Notes: generated from the sequence alone by a model not told the origin. A stretch of 47,545 bases of DNA from CAWUKT01 sp963923035 (GCA_963923035.1 CAWUKT010000055.1:1-47545), one strand, 5' to 3'; shown: positions 34,176 through 42,809, counted from the stretch's first letter. Numbers and translations: made by a program.

Positions 34176-34206
34176 TTTGCAAGTATGTAAGAATTCGTTA
34201 GTTTTG
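34176..34206 (+). promoter_or_regulatory. consensus Bacteroidota promoter of the 34253 lipoprotein gene
   Basis: TTTG (34176-34179), a 19-nt spacer and TAGTTTTG (34199-34206) match TTTG-N19-TAnnTTTG exactly. The predicted transcription start is near 34213, leaving a ~40-nt leader. Confidence 0.75.
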
Positions 34207-34252
34207 CGACGATTCACTCATTCTTAACTGACGATATTTTTTTACGTAAGCA

Positions 34253-34855
34253 ATGAAACACTTTTGTCGCCTCACCCTTACAATGGCACTGATCGCAACC
34301 GTTCTCTTTGGTTGTGACAGCACTGTTGTCGAAAAGCAAAGCCAATCGCCGATTCTCCAAGCCAAGATTGAAGAAGGAGATCATTTCCCGCAGTCCGAAG
34401 TTCTGGCCCCGGTCGTTTCTGACCTCAAAGACCTTTCTGACAACGTGGTAGGCACCCTGGACATCACCAACGATGCCAACTATACCTACCTCCGGACTTC
34501 TTTCTCCCACGGCTGGCAACTGAAAACCATCAAAATCTTCCTGGGCGATCATTCCGACCTCCCCAAAGTCAATGGCGGTATGATGGACCTCGAAGAATTC
34601 CCCTTGAAGTTTGCCCTGGCTCAGCCCCAGATGGTCAATACGATCAGCGTCAACCGCGGCAGCCTCGGCAATTGCTTTGATGTTTGTATCTGGTTCCACG
34701 CCGTACAGCTCAACTTCTTCGGTCAGGAAGTCGCTCAAATCGACGGATGGGCCCACGGAACCTCCGTGCTGAATGGTTTCTACAAGAACTACTGCAATTC
34801 CTCGAACTCGAACGTAGAAGTCGATCACAATACGAATGAAGCGCCGGTCCTCTAG
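34253..34855 (+). CDS. lipoprotein of the same family as 6065-6766
   Basis: A 200-residue lipoprotein with signal ending VLFGC (Cys21). The remaining 180 residues share with the protein at 6065-6766, in order, a VGTLDITND/WGKLNAYHT strand, a GW motif, IFLGDHSD vs YIGDQSN, VNG, NCF, LNFFG vs LDFFTG, and a closing YC. A pair of Cys flank the acidic-aromatic CFDVCIWFH segment. The family pattern ('ND..yt.lr...GW.l....l.lGd') is one I recognise from many uncharacterised Bacteroidota surface proteins. Has a consensus promoter upstream and a strong terminator 29 bp downstream, so it is a self-contained transcription unit. Function unknown. Confidence 0.82.
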   Translation: MKHFCRLTLTMALIATVLFGCDSTVVEKQSQSPILQAKIEEGDHFPQSEVLAPVVSDLKDLSDNVVGTLDITNDANYTYLRTSFSHGWQLKTIKIFLGDHSDLPKVNGGMMDLEEFPLKFALAQPQMVNTISVNRGSLGNCFDVCIWFHAVQLNFFGQEVAQIDGWAHGTSVLNGFYKNYCNSSNSNVEVDHNTNEAPVL

Positions 34856-34884
34856 ACCAGTTTCGATATATACCGATTTATGCG

Positions 34885-34917
34885 ATGGCTCCTTCACGGG
34901 AGCCATTTTTTTTTTTG
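34885..34917 (+). terminator. terminator of the 34253 lipoprotein gene
   Basis: ATGGCTCC-ttcacg-GGAGCCAT with a long T run. The stop codon of the convergent M15 peptidase gene (34894-34896) sits in the loop, so the two 3' ends overlap. Confidence 0.9.
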
Positions 34918-35715
34918 GAGCCGCTCCTTGCCGGGCGTATAGGACTGCCAACGGGCCCGGTAGCCGCGCGTATCGATGTGCAGGACCTGGGTCCCCGGAT
35001 AATTGCCCAGCCCGCCTTTGGCTCCCACCAGTTGCTCCAACCGCTCACTCGCGATGGCCTTGTCCAGGCTGTCTTCGGCGCCGTCCCGGTTGAGGTCCCC
35101 GATCGCCAGGTCGATGGCCGTCCCGTAAATGTGCTGGCTCTTGAGCGCGCCCCCGACTTCGATGTTGTATTGGGGGTGCCGGTAGCCGTAGCGGACGCGC
35201 ACCGCGGCAGGGTCAAAGCCGTCTGCTTCCAGTTGAAGGAGGAAATCGAGCGCGAGGTGGAAGGTGGCGGGTTTGAGGCGAAAGTACAGGGGGATGCCGG
35301 CCTCAGGCCGGCGGAGATTCTCGTAGAAAACGGAGTCCCGACAGAGGAACTCGTAGAGCCGGTGGTCGCCGAGGAGGAAGCGGTAGATGTCGGGGCCGCT
35401 TACCTTGTAATAGCTGTACCGCTTGAGGTCGGGATTGGGAGAGGTTGTGATTTGACGAAAAAAGAAAGCGGTGTCCTTCTCCGCGGGAGAGGCTTGGGCA
35501 AGGTTCTGGAAAAAGGCATCGAGCTGCGCATGGGTGAGGACCGGCCGCTGGCCAGTCGCCGCATCGTAGGCAGTGGCCTGCGACGTGTACATTTTTTCAT
35601 ATGCTTCCTCGCTTCCCATCCCCTCGCATTTCATTCCCCATATCCCAACCAAACAACTGACTATGAAAAGTCTAGCTTGCCCCAGGAGGAATTGACACCG
35701 GTTTTGTCTGCCCAT
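34894..35715 (-). CDS. M15-like peptidase (D-Ala-D-Ala carboxypeptidase/endopeptidase type)
   Basis: A 273-residue protein. The C-terminal half shows the M15 zinc-peptidase pattern: RYGYRHPQYNIEVGGAL, SQHIYGTAIDL (S-x-H-x-x-G-x-A-x-D, supplying His and Asp ligands) and VLHIDTRGYRARW (H-x-D, third ligand). Such enzymes cleave peptidoglycan stem peptides. The N-terminal ~35 residues contain a hydrophobic LFIVSCLVGIW segment that may be a signal sequence, but the start is uncertain; in-frame Met codons at 35634 and 35619 are alternatives. A TTTG-N19-TATTTTAG promoter-like pair ends only 4 nt before the ATG at 35715. Divergent from a DUF1460 amidase-like gene. Confidence 0.82.
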   Translation of the reverse strand: MGRQNRCQFLLGQARLFIVSCLVGIWGMKCEGMGSEEAYEKMYTSQATAYDAATGQRPVLTHAQLDAFFQNLAQASPAEKDTAFFFRQITTSPNPDLKRYSYYKVSGPDIYRFLLGDHRLYEFLCRDSVFYENLRRPEAGIPLYFRLKPATFHLALDFLLQLEADGFDPAAVRVRYGYRHPQYNIEVGGALKSQHIYGTAIDLAIGDLNRDGAEDSLDKAIASERLEQLVGAKGGLGNYPGTQVLHIDTRGYRARWQSYTPGKERLQKKKWLP

Positions 35716-35719
35716 TTAG

Positions 35720-35750
35720 CTAAAATAAAATTTGGTAAATATTAGACAAA
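35720..35750 (-). promoter_or_regulatory. candidate promoter of the M15 gene
   Basis: On the minus strand TTTG (35747-35750), a 19-nt spacer and TATTTTAG (35720-35727). It would place transcription start at or just inside the annotated ATG, so either the mRNA is leaderless or the real start is downstream. Confidence 0.45.
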
Positions 35751-35854
35751 TCTGCCTTGACACCTGTTTTTCCCCCCATTTTTCACTATAATTAAAACAT
35801 AGTTCGGATGTAATTAAAAATTTGGTTAGTAACATTTAAGGATCAACAATTTCT

Positions 35855-36727
35855 ATGCGAGTCACTCTGCTAGGAATCCTGGCGTTGGTGATATTTAGTG
35901 GATTTACCAACCCGGGTGACGCGCCTAAGTACGACGGTTTCTATATCGTCGGCGACGGGCACTCCAGATTCAATGAGATTTTTCAGAAAGGGATGGCCCC
36001 CGGCTATTTCTACTATGAAGAATTGGTACGCCAGCTCCTGCCTGAATTCGAAGGCCGGGCGTATGGCGCTGGAAATGTCTCCTGCCCTTCCGACCAGACC
36101 CTGGTCAACTTCAACAGCTACGACTGTGTGACTTTCGTTGAAACCTTCTACGCCCTTACCTATACCATTTACCAATACAATTCCGCTCCTACCCAGTATC
36201 GCCGCGACCCGTTCCAGACCTTCGGCGAACACCTGAACCGCATCCGCTACTTCGGCGGCGAAAACTGCGGCATGGAAAACCGCATCCACTATTTCACCCA
36301 GGAATTGGAAGAACTGTCCCGCTCCGGCTATGCCTTCAATGTGGCCATGGCCAATGGGCGTCGGTACTGGAAAAAGATCAATTATATCTCGGAGCACGAA
36401 GAAAACTATGGCGACCTCGCCAACAGCCGCAAAACTCAGAAGCTGGAATCGATTCTGAGTCGGACACCGCGGTACTACTACCCGCTGTACCGCCGCGGGG
36501 ATTACTATCCGATGGCCCAGGACGGGGACATCATCGCCTTTTCCGCGAAGGAAGACGGCCTCGACGTGTCCCACTGCGGGATTGTGACCATCGTAGATGG
36601 CCGACCGGCATTGAACCACGCTTCCGGCAAGTACGAGAAAGTCGTCCTCGGACAGGACCTCGAATACTATATCCGCTCCCGCACCCGGATCAACGGATTT
36701 TTTATCTACCGCCCGGTATTCAACTGA
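35855..36727 (+). CDS. DUF1460 amidase-like (NlpC/P60-fold) exported protein
   Basis: A 290-residue exported protein; signal peptide about residues 1-18. Cys91 in SYDCVTFVET and His240 in GLDVSHCG form the Cys-His pair of the DUF1460 family, and a second conserved His is at 255 (LNHAS). The family has a papain-like NlpC/P60 fold and is linked to peptidoglycan amidase activity. The RIHYFTQ and GDIIAFS segments are typical. It probably acts in the periplasm. Divergent from the M15 peptidase gene across 139 bp; followed by a 59-residue coiled-coil gene. Confidence 0.9.
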   Translation: MRVTLLGILALVIFSGFTNPGDAPKYDGFYIVGDGHSRFNEIFQKGMAPGYFYYEELVRQLLPEFEGRAYGAGNVSCPSDQTLVNFNSYDCVTFVETFYALTYTIYQYNSAPTQYRRDPFQTFGEHLNRIRYFGGENCGMENRIHYFTQELEELSRSGYAFNVAMANGRRYWKKINYISEHEENYGDLANSRKTQKLESILSRTPRYYYPLYRRGDYYPMAQDGDIIAFSAKEDGLDVSHCGIVTIVDGRPALNHASGKYEKVVLGQDLEYYIRSRTRINGFFIYRPVFN

Positions 36728-36757
36728 TCAAATCTCCCGAATTCCGTATCTTCCCGT

Positions 36758-36937
36758 ATGACTCAAGAAAAATTGGCCGAAGTCCGGGCCCGTATCCAGG
36801 AGTTTATGGATCGGCTCAAGGAAAAAGAAGCGGCCCTCCAAGCGGCGGTGACCAATGAGGACCGGACCTTCTACCGGGATGAGATCGCGAAGATGCAGGC
36901 GGAATTGAAAGAAATTCAGGCGATGTTGCTGAACTGA
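36758..36937 (+). CDS. small coiled-coil protein, 59 residues
   Basis: ATG to TGA encodes 59 residues starting MTQEKLAEVRARIQEF and ending EIQAMLLN. It is almost entirely charged helix with hydrophobic residues at heptad spacing, so a short coiled coil or helical hairpin is expected. No signal or membrane segment. It lies 30 bp after the DUF1460 gene, and a TATCTTCC (-7-like) element ends 3 nt before the ATG. Codon use matches neighbouring genes, which supports coding. Function unknown. Confidence 0.65.
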   Translation: MTQEKLAEVRARIQEFMDRLKEKEAALQAAVTNEDRTFYRDEIAKMQAELKEIQAMLLN

Positions 36938-37035
36938 TTGTCCGCCCGGTGTTAAAGCCCCATTAAATTTCTGTGTCCCAACATTATTTCCTCGGGAAAG
37001 TTCCTAATTTCGGAGCCTGAAGAAATGACTTCTGC

Positions 37036-39207
37036 ATGATTCAAAAATTGTTGCTGGTGAGTTGGGCCCTGTTGATCGCGGGTCCTTTGATGGGGCAAAT
37101 CCCTGGTCCGGAGAACTACCGGTTGGACATCCGTCGGGCGACGGATGAAATCACATTGGATGGCCTCCTGGACGAGGCCAGCTGGCAATCGGCCGCCCGC
37201 GCCAAAGACTTTTACCAGCAGTCCCCCTACGACACCACCTACGCCATCACCCGCACCGAAGCGATGGCCACCTACGACGACCAAAACATCTACATTGCCG
37301 GCATCTGCTACGACTCCACCGCCGGCGATTATACCGTCCAATCCCTCAAACGCGACTTTTCCTACCCTGTCACCGACGCCTTTGGGGTCTTCTTCGACCC
37401 TTTCCTCGACAAGACCAATGGCTTCAGCTTTGCCGTTTCCCCCCTCAATGTCCAGCGGGAAGGCCTGCTCCAGAATGGCGGCAATTTCGGGGTGACGACG
37501 AGCTGGGACAACCGCTGGTTCTCGGAGGTCAAGCAGTACCACGATCGCTGGGTGGTGGAAATCAAAATCCCGTTCAAGACGCTCCGGTTCAAGGAAGGGG
37601 CGACGGAATGGGGCATTAATTTTAGTCGCAACAACCTCAAGAAAAACGAAAACTCAGCGTGGTCGCCCGTTCCCCGGGCCTTCAACATCGCCACGATGAA
37701 CTACTACGGGACCCTGGTCTGGGACGCTCCCCTCGGGAAGGCCGGGACCAATGTCTCCCTGATCCCCTACGTACTGACGGGCTACCAGGGTGATTACCAA
37801 AACGGCACCGAAAGCGTGACGCCCAATATCGGCGCCGACGCCAAAGTGGCCGTGACGTCGGCCCTGAACCTGGACCTGACCTTCAACCCCGATTTTTCCC
37901 AGGTCGAAGTCGACCGCCAGGTCACGAACCTAAGCCGCTTCAACCTCTTCTTCCCCGAACGGCGCCAATTCTTCATCGAGAACAGCGACCTCTTCGCCAA
38001 TTTTGGCTTTTCGCGGATCCGGCCCTTTTTCAGCCGCCGGATCGGCCTCGCGTCGGGGCAGGCCGTGCCCATCCTCGCGGGCGCTCGCCTGAGCGGCAAA
38101 CTCAACAATAAGTGGCGGATTGGCCTGCTCAATATGCAGACCGAAGGCGTGACTGAATTGGGATTGCGGCCGCAGAATTATTCCGCCGCGGTGTTGCAGC
38201 GGCAGTTGGGGACGAGCTCCAACGTGACGGGGATTTTCGTAAACCGCCAGGGATTCGATGGCCGCAGCCTCGATCCGGACGATTATAACCGTGTCGCGGG
38301 CCTGGAATTCAACCTGGTCTCAAAGGATGCGAAGTGGCGGGGAAAAGCCTTTTTCCAGCACAGCTTTGACGATACGCAAGCGGGCCGGCAGACCGCGAAT
38401 GCGGTCTGGGCGCGCTACAACGACCAGAACTGGACGATTGACTATAACCACGAGTGGGTGGACGAGGATTTCAACGCCGAAATCGGGTTTGTCCCCCGCA
38501 ACAAATACTTCCGCCTGGAGCCGATCATGCGCCGCCGTTTCTATACGGACAAGGGTCCGCTGATCTGGCATGGTCCCCGGCTGTACTTCAGTTGGTACTG
38601 GAACAACGAGAATTTCCAGAACATCGAGCGTCAGAGCTCAGCCAGCTACGAGTTTCTGTTTCAGAACCGGGCCGAATTCCGGGCGGGAATCGAAGATTGG
38701 TTTGTGGAGTTGCAAAACCCCTTTGACCCGTCGCGGACGGGTGCCCCCGCATTGCCCGCCGGGCAGGGCTATAACTGGCAGGTCTTCTTCGCCCGCTATC
38801 GGAGTGACTTCCGAAAGCGCCTGAATTTCGTGCTCTACGGCAATTATGGCGGTTATTACAGCGGTGAGAAATTCACCTATGGCGGCTCGCTCAACTATCG
38901 CGCCCAACCGTACGCCGTGTTTTCGGTGGACTTTGAACAGAACAATATCGCGCTGCCCGATACCGTGGTGGCCCTCACGCTCATCTCTCCCCGGGCTGAA
39001 TTTGCCTTTACCCGCAGCCTGTTCTTCACCACCTTCTTCCAATTCAATACCCAAACCCAGAATTTCAACATCAACGCACGCCTCCAATGGCGGTTCAAGC
39101 CGATGTCCGACTTGTTCGTGGTCCTGACCGACAATTATGGGACGGAGCAGTTCGGAATCCGCAACCGGGCCGTCGTGGTCAAGCTGAATTATTGGTTTAC
39201 GTTATAA
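37036..39207 (+). CDS. DUF5916 outer-membrane protein with CBM9-like N-terminal domain
   Basis: A 723-residue exported protein. Signal peptide about residues 1-21 (ending LMGQ). Residues ~25-200 form a CBM9-like beta-sandwich (ITLDGLLDEASW, TEAMATYDDQNIYIAG, DAFGVFFDPFLDKTNGFSFAVSP). The rest, from ~230, is the DUF5916 barrel: SQVEVDRQVTNLSRFNLFFP, ERRQFFIEN and then many aromatic-rich transmembrane strands ending in a terminal aromatic segment (NYWFTL). Thought to be outer-membrane proteins of Bacteroidota, with suggested links to polysaccharide or peptide uptake but no proven activity. Followed after 19 bp by a small membrane-protein gene. Confidence 0.9.
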   Translation: MIQKLLLVSWALLIAGPLMGQIPGPENYRLDIRRATDEITLDGLLDEASWQSAARAKDFYQQSPYDTTYAITRTEAMATYDDQNIYIAGICYDSTAGDYTVQSLKRDFSYPVTDAFGVFFDPFLDKTNGFSFAVSPLNVQREGLLQNGGNFGVTTSWDNRWFSEVKQYHDRWVVEIKIPFKTLRFKEGATEWGINFSRNNLKKNENSAWSPVPRAFNIATMNYYGTLVWDAPLGKAGTNVSLIPYVLTGYQGDYQNGTESVTPNIGADAKVAVTSALNLDLTFNPDFSQVEVDRQVTNLSRFNLFFPERRQFFIENSDLFANFGFSRIRPFFSRRIGLASGQAVPILAGARLSGKLNNKWRIGLLNMQTEGVTELGLRPQNYSAAVLQRQLGTSSNVTGIFVNRQGFDGRSLDPDDYNRVAGLEFNLVSKDAKWRGKAFFQHSFDDTQAGRQTANAVWARYNDQNWTIDYNHEWVDEDFNAEIGFVPRNKYFRLEPIMRRRFYTDKGPLIWHGPRLYFSWYWNNENFQNIERQSSASYEFLFQNRAEFRAGIEDWFVELQNPFDPSRTGAPALPAGQGYNWQVFFARYRSDFRKRLNFVLYGNYGGYYSGEKFTYGGSLNYRAQPYAVFSVDFEQNNIALPDTVVALTLISPRAEFAFTRSLFFTTFFQFNTQTQNFNINARLQWRFKPMSDLFVVLTDNYGTEQFGIRNRAVVVKLNYWFTL

Positions 39208-39226
39208 GGTGCTGTAAATTCGAAGT

Positions 39227-39742
39227 ATGAAGACGCAGGTGAATGAAGAAGCCCGCCGCCAAATCCGGGCCTATTTCCGACAGTTGAACCTTCTCTTTTT
39301 TGTGTTCATCATGGGCATCGTATTGTTTCTGGTGACGGCCTACGTGGTCGTGTATTTCCAGGGCGGGATTGATGTGAGCTACGATGACTACCTGGTCATC
39401 GGTGCGCCCTTGTCCGGGATTGCGCTGGTCATCATGAGTTACCGGCTGTTTTTGGGGCGGGTGAAGGTGGCCCGGGAAAAGGAAAAGCTGTACCAGAAGA
39501 TGGAAGGCTATCGGTCGGGGCAGGTGCTGCGGATGGTGATTCTGGACGGAGCGGCATTCATTCAGCTGATCGCCTATATCATGACCGACAACAAGCTGTA
39601 TCTCTGGCTCTGCCTGGGGGTCATGACGGTGTTTTTCCTGGCGCGGCCAGGGTTGGAACGGTTTATTTCGGAAATGCGTCTCGGAGATGTCGAAGCGCAG
39701 GTGATGCGGGACCACGCCGAAAGAAAAAAGGCAGACACTTGA
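39227..39742 (+). CDS. four-helix membrane protein, unknown function
   Basis: A 171-residue protein with hydrophobic segments at about 22-45, 55-72, 105-120 and 123-138. A basic, helical N-terminus (MKTQVNEEARRQIRAYF) and a charged C-terminal helix ending in RKKADT flank them. The middle loop (RVKVAREKEKLYQKMEGYR) is a basic amphipathic helix. No family recognised. It lies 19 bp after the DUF5916 gene and is probably co-transcribed with it. Its last codons overlap the terminator hairpin of the minus-strand ncRNA candidate. Confidence 0.75.
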   Translation: MKTQVNEEARRQIRAYFRQLNLLFFVFIMGIVLFLVTAYVVVYFQGGIDVSYDDYLVIGAPLSGIALVIMSYRLFLGRVKVAREKEKLYQKMEGYRSGQVLRMVILDGAAFIQLIAYIMTDNKLYLWLCLGVMTVFFLARPGLERFISEMRLGDVEAQVMRDHAERKKADT

Positions 39743-39835
39743 AAAGTGACTGCCCAGATTGAACAAACTTTCGCCTTTTGCCGGTGGGTGGGTAAACGCC
39801 ACCAAGCTGCAGGCTCGCTAAAATCTTGCAATACC
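39724..39835 (-). ncRNA. structured ncRNA candidate, possibly 6S RNA
   Basis: Minus-strand element with no protein gene. From 5' to 3' it starts GGTATTGCAAGATT. An outer AGATT/AATCT pairing and an inner GCC/GGC pairing enclose an apical hairpin (GCTtGGTGG with CCACCGGC). It ends in a rho-independent terminator: GGCAGtCACTT...AAGTGtCTGCC followed by TTTTTT. The core is about 106 nt. The terminator faces left, yet no minus-strand protein gene lies to its right before 40029, so an RNA gene is the simplest explanation. Size and layout fit the Bacteroidota 6S-type RNA as I remember it, but this cannot be confirmed here. The 5' end could lie further right, up to about 39895. Confidence 0.55.
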
Positions 39836-40028
39836 TAGTAAGTTGGTTGTACTCATTTTAATTGAGGGATCTCGCAATACTGATTAAATATCTGTTGTAC
39901 CAAAAATTTCCCTTTCCCTTCAACAATCCAAACCAAAATGGGGGCTTAGATTAAACGCGACCTTTCCCCCAATACTCTTTTTTCTTTCACAGGGGCCGGT
40001 ATTTGGATTCTTTGATTAAATTCCGGAA

Positions 40029-41546
40029 ATGAAAATCAGTACGGACCTTTTTGAATTGGTCAAATCGCTGAACCCGTCCGAAAAGCGGTACTTCCATCGA
40101 TTTTGTTCCAGCCGGTCGCAGGGAAAGGATCAAACTTATCTCCAGATTTTTGGGATGGTGGATGCGATGGAGGTGTACGATGAAAAATCGATCCTGGAAC
40201 AATTGGGAGATGACAAGCTGCGCCGGCAGTTTCCCGTCCTGAAAAATTACCTCTACCGCCTGCTCCTGAAAAGCCTTAGGACCTTCCACTCGGAACAGAC
40301 CATCGATTTTCAGATCAAGGAACTGCTCCAGAACTGTGAGCTGCTCGCGGACCGGGGCCTGGTGAACCAGGCCCTCAAGCAGGTCGACAAAGCCGAACGC
40401 CTCGCCCTCAAGTACGACCGCTTCGGTTACTTCGGGGAAATTGGCTCGATCCGCATCGCCCTGACCATTCGCCGGGGACAAGGCAATCCCAAGGGAATGG
40501 AATCCGAAATCATGCGGATCCACCGCATCAACCAGGAGCAAATGGGCAACCATGCCCTCCTCGAACAGTACCGGCTATTGTCCCTGCGCCTCCTCCTCCT
40601 CAACCGCCAGGAAGCGGTGGTCCGGGGGCCGCATACCCGCAAGGCCTATACCGAGATCATCAACGATCCGCTCCTCGCCGACGTCCCGCCCCGTTTTTCC
40701 ATCAAGGCCCAACTGTTCTATTTCCAGAGCCACTTCATCTTCCAAATCGCACAGGGCGACTTCCAACGGTCCTATACCTACGGGATCGATTTGGTGAAGC
40801 TGATGGAGGAAAATGAATGGCTGATTGCGGAGCGCCCCGAAAACTACCTGGCCGCCCTTCAAAATGTCGCCGCGGCCGGTTCCTACGCGGAGCCCCTGTA
40901 CGTGGTCCGCGAACTCCTGGAGAAGCTCCTGACCGTCGCCGAGCGCTTTCCCAAGATCAAATTTTCGTCCAGCACCCTCGCCAGCTTGCCCCGGCTCCGC
41001 TACCACATCGAATTGCGGATGCTCATCCAGCGGTCGGAATTTGACGAGGCCGAGCAGTTGATCCCAAAGGTGAAGGAGGTCCTGACCTTGGAAACTGGCC
41101 CCCGCAATATCAATGAGGGCTTTCTCACCATTGGCTTCTACCAACAGTTCATCCACATTTACCTCCACCAGAAGAAGCTGGAACTGGCGCTGGAGGCCTC
41201 TGAGACCATCATCAACGACGAATCCGTCACGGAGGACTATGAAATCCACCTGAATGCCCGCATCCTGCGGGTCGTGACACTCTTCGAGATGGGCGCCGAA
41301 AGCCGCCTTGATTCCGCGATGTTGTCCCTCTACCGGTTCCTGAAGAAGAAGGACAAGCTCTACGACTTTGAACGGGCCCTGTTCGAATTCATCCGCCGGG
41401 CCAGCCGCGACCCGTCCACGCTGAAAGCCGAAATGGAGCAACTCAAGCACCGCCTGAAAAACCTGAAAGCCAACAATGGCCACTATGCCACTTTGATGGG
41501 CTTTGATTTGGAGGAATGGTTGCAGGAACGCATCCAACGGCTCTGA
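40029..41546 (+). CDS. all-helical repeat-like protein, unknown function
   Basis: A 505-residue soluble protein without signal or membrane segment and not recognised. Nearly the whole chain is predicted helical, with helix pairs of ~35-40 residues that resemble degenerate TPR or HAT repeats (LVNQALKQVDKAERLALKYDR and ELALEASETIINDESV have the A-x-x-x-x-x-A TPR spacing). The N-terminus (LFELVKSLNPSEKRYF) looks like a small helical domain. It could be a cytoplasmic scaffold. Stands alone, 72 bp before lgt. Codon use is normal for the window. Confidence 0.8.
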   Translation: MKISTDLFELVKSLNPSEKRYFHRFCSSRSQGKDQTYLQIFGMVDAMEVYDEKSILEQLGDDKLRRQFPVLKNYLYRLLLKSLRTFHSEQTIDFQIKELLQNCELLADRGLVNQALKQVDKAERLALKYDRFGYFGEIGSIRIALTIRRGQGNPKGMESEIMRIHRINQEQMGNHALLEQYRLLSLRLLLLNRQEAVVRGPHTRKAYTEIINDPLLADVPPRFSIKAQLFYFQSHFIFQIAQGDFQRSYTYGIDLVKLMEENEWLIAERPENYLAALQNVAAAGSYAEPLYVVRELLEKLLTVAERFPKIKFSSSTLASLPRLRYHIELRMLIQRSEFDEAEQLIPKVKEVLTLETGPRNINEGFLTIGFYQQFIHIYLHQKKLELALEASETIINDESVTEDYEIHLNARILRVVTLFEMGAESRLDSAMLSLYRFLKKKDKLYDFERALFEFIRRASRDPSTLKAEMEQLKHRLKNLKANNGHYATLMGFDLEEWLQERIQRL

Positions 41547-41618
41547 ACATTCCCTCTGCCCCATGGCCAAATTCCCGCCCCGGTTGAAATTTCCGCCATA
41601 TAATTGGAACTTTCGGGC

Positions 41619-42779
41619 ATGTATCCCTACCTGAGTGATCTCTTCAACGATCTTTTGGGCACTGATATTCAGTTGCCCATGAAGACCTTTGGCTTCTTCC
41701 TCGCCATGGCCTTTATCTCGGCCTATGTGGCCCTGAAGGCGGATTTGGTGCGGCGGGAGAAGGCGGGACAGTTTCAGCTGCGGTCGGAACGCATCAAGGT
41801 GGAAGGCCCGATGTCGATCCGCGAAGTGGTCATTTATGCGGTGGTATGGGGCTTCCTGGGCTTCAAATTGGGGCTGATCTTCACCGATCCGGACCTGTTC
41901 AACAACCACATTGAAGACGCGCTGTTTTCCCTGGCCGGTAGCCCCGTGGGGTTGATCCTGGGATTGGCGGCCGGTGGAGGCTGGAAATACTACCAGTACA
42001 AGCAGCGGGAGAAGGTGGAGGAGAAATACGAAACGGTGGATGCAGGACCGTCCCACTATCTGGGGACCATTGTCACGATTGCTTTTGTGGCGGGCATTGT
42101 CGGGTCGAAGATTGCGGCGCTGTTGGAGCCGGGGAGCAATTTCTGGGCCCATCCGCTGGAAAGCCTGGTCAGCTTCAACGGACTGTCCTTCTACGGCGGC
42201 CTGCTGCTGGCGGGATTTCTGATTTGCCGCTACCTCGTCCGCCGGGGTTTTCACCTGCTGACGGCCATGGACGCCTTTGCGCCAGCGCTCATTTTGGCGT
42301 ATGCGGTGGGGCGGATTGGCTGTCAAATGGCCGGAGATGGGGATTGGGGCATCGTGAATACGGCTCCCATGCCGGATGCCATCGCCTGGCTGCCCGAATG
42401 GGTTTGGTCATTCAGCTATCCCAATAACGTGGCCATGGAAGGCGTCCCGATTCCAGGTTGTACCGGACAATATTGCCAGGAACTGGATCCCCCCGTTTTC
42501 CCGACTCCCCTCTACGAAACCATCATGGGACTGGGCATCTTCGGCCTGTTGTGGGGATTGCGGAAAAAATTCTCCTTTGCCGGCCAACTCACCGGGGTCT
42601 ACCTGATCCTGAATGGCCTGGAGCGCTTTTTGATCGAAAAAATCCGGGTCAACAGCAATTACAACTTGCTGAGCCTCGAAACGACCCAAGCCGAGCTCAT
42701 TGCCATGGGGCTCATGCTCGCCGGCATCGGCGTATTGATCTATTCCACCCGCACCCAACGAAAGGCCCTCGTCAATTAG
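41619..42779 (+). CDS. lgt: prolipoprotein diacylglyceryl transferase
   Basis: Inner-membrane enzyme that transfers diacylglycerol to the lipobox cysteine of prolipoproteins, the first step of lipoprotein maturation. 386 residues, longer than the ~260-290 of proteobacterial Lgt, which is usual for Bacteroidota. Seven or so hydrophobic helices. Family regions are LSFYGGLLLAG (cf. SFHGGL), the signature GRIGCQMAGDGDWG (cf. GRxGNF.NGE), the FPTPLYETIMG segment and a conserved NGLERFLIEKIRVN end. ATG 41619 is used; an upstream in-frame TTG is less likely. Several lipoproteins in this window are potential substrates. Confidence 0.92.
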   Translation: MYPYLSDLFNDLLGTDIQLPMKTFGFFLAMAFISAYVALKADLVRREKAGQFQLRSERIKVEGPMSIREVVIYAVVWGFLGFKLGLIFTDPDLFNNHIEDALFSLAGSPVGLILGLAAGGGWKYYQYKQREKVEEKYETVDAGPSHYLGTIVTIAFVAGIVGSKIAALLEPGSNFWAHPLESLVSFNGLSFYGGLLLAGFLICRYLVRRGFHLLTAMDAFAPALILAYAVGRIGCQMAGDGDWGIVNTAPMPDAIAWLPEWVWSFSYPNNVAMEGVPIPGCTGQYCQELDPPVFPTPLYETIMGLGIFGLLWGLRKKFSFAGQLTGVYLILNGLERFLIEKIRVNSNYNLLSLETTQAELIAMGLMLAGIGVLIYSTRTQRKALVN

Positions 42780-42795
42780 GATTGACCAGATTTTT

Positions 42796-42803
42796 TATCT
42801 TTG
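42796..42803 (+). promoter_or_regulatory. -7 promoter element TATCTTTG of the RluD-like gene
   Basis: Exact TAnnTTTG ending 6 nt before the ATG at 42810, predicting a leaderless mRNA. It allows the gene to be expressed independently of lgt, which ends 30 bp upstream. Confidence 0.55.
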
Positions 42804-42809
42804 CCCTCC

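Noticed and set aside
37036..39742. T9SS core machinery (PorV/SprA-like) in the DUF5916 region
   Set aside because: The barrel carries the clear CBM9-like plus DUF5916 signature and no SprA or PorV features.
39724..39835. SRP RNA because of a GTTTACC motif in the hairpin
   Set aside because: The conserved GGAAGGAAGCAGCC-type loop of SRP RNA is absent.
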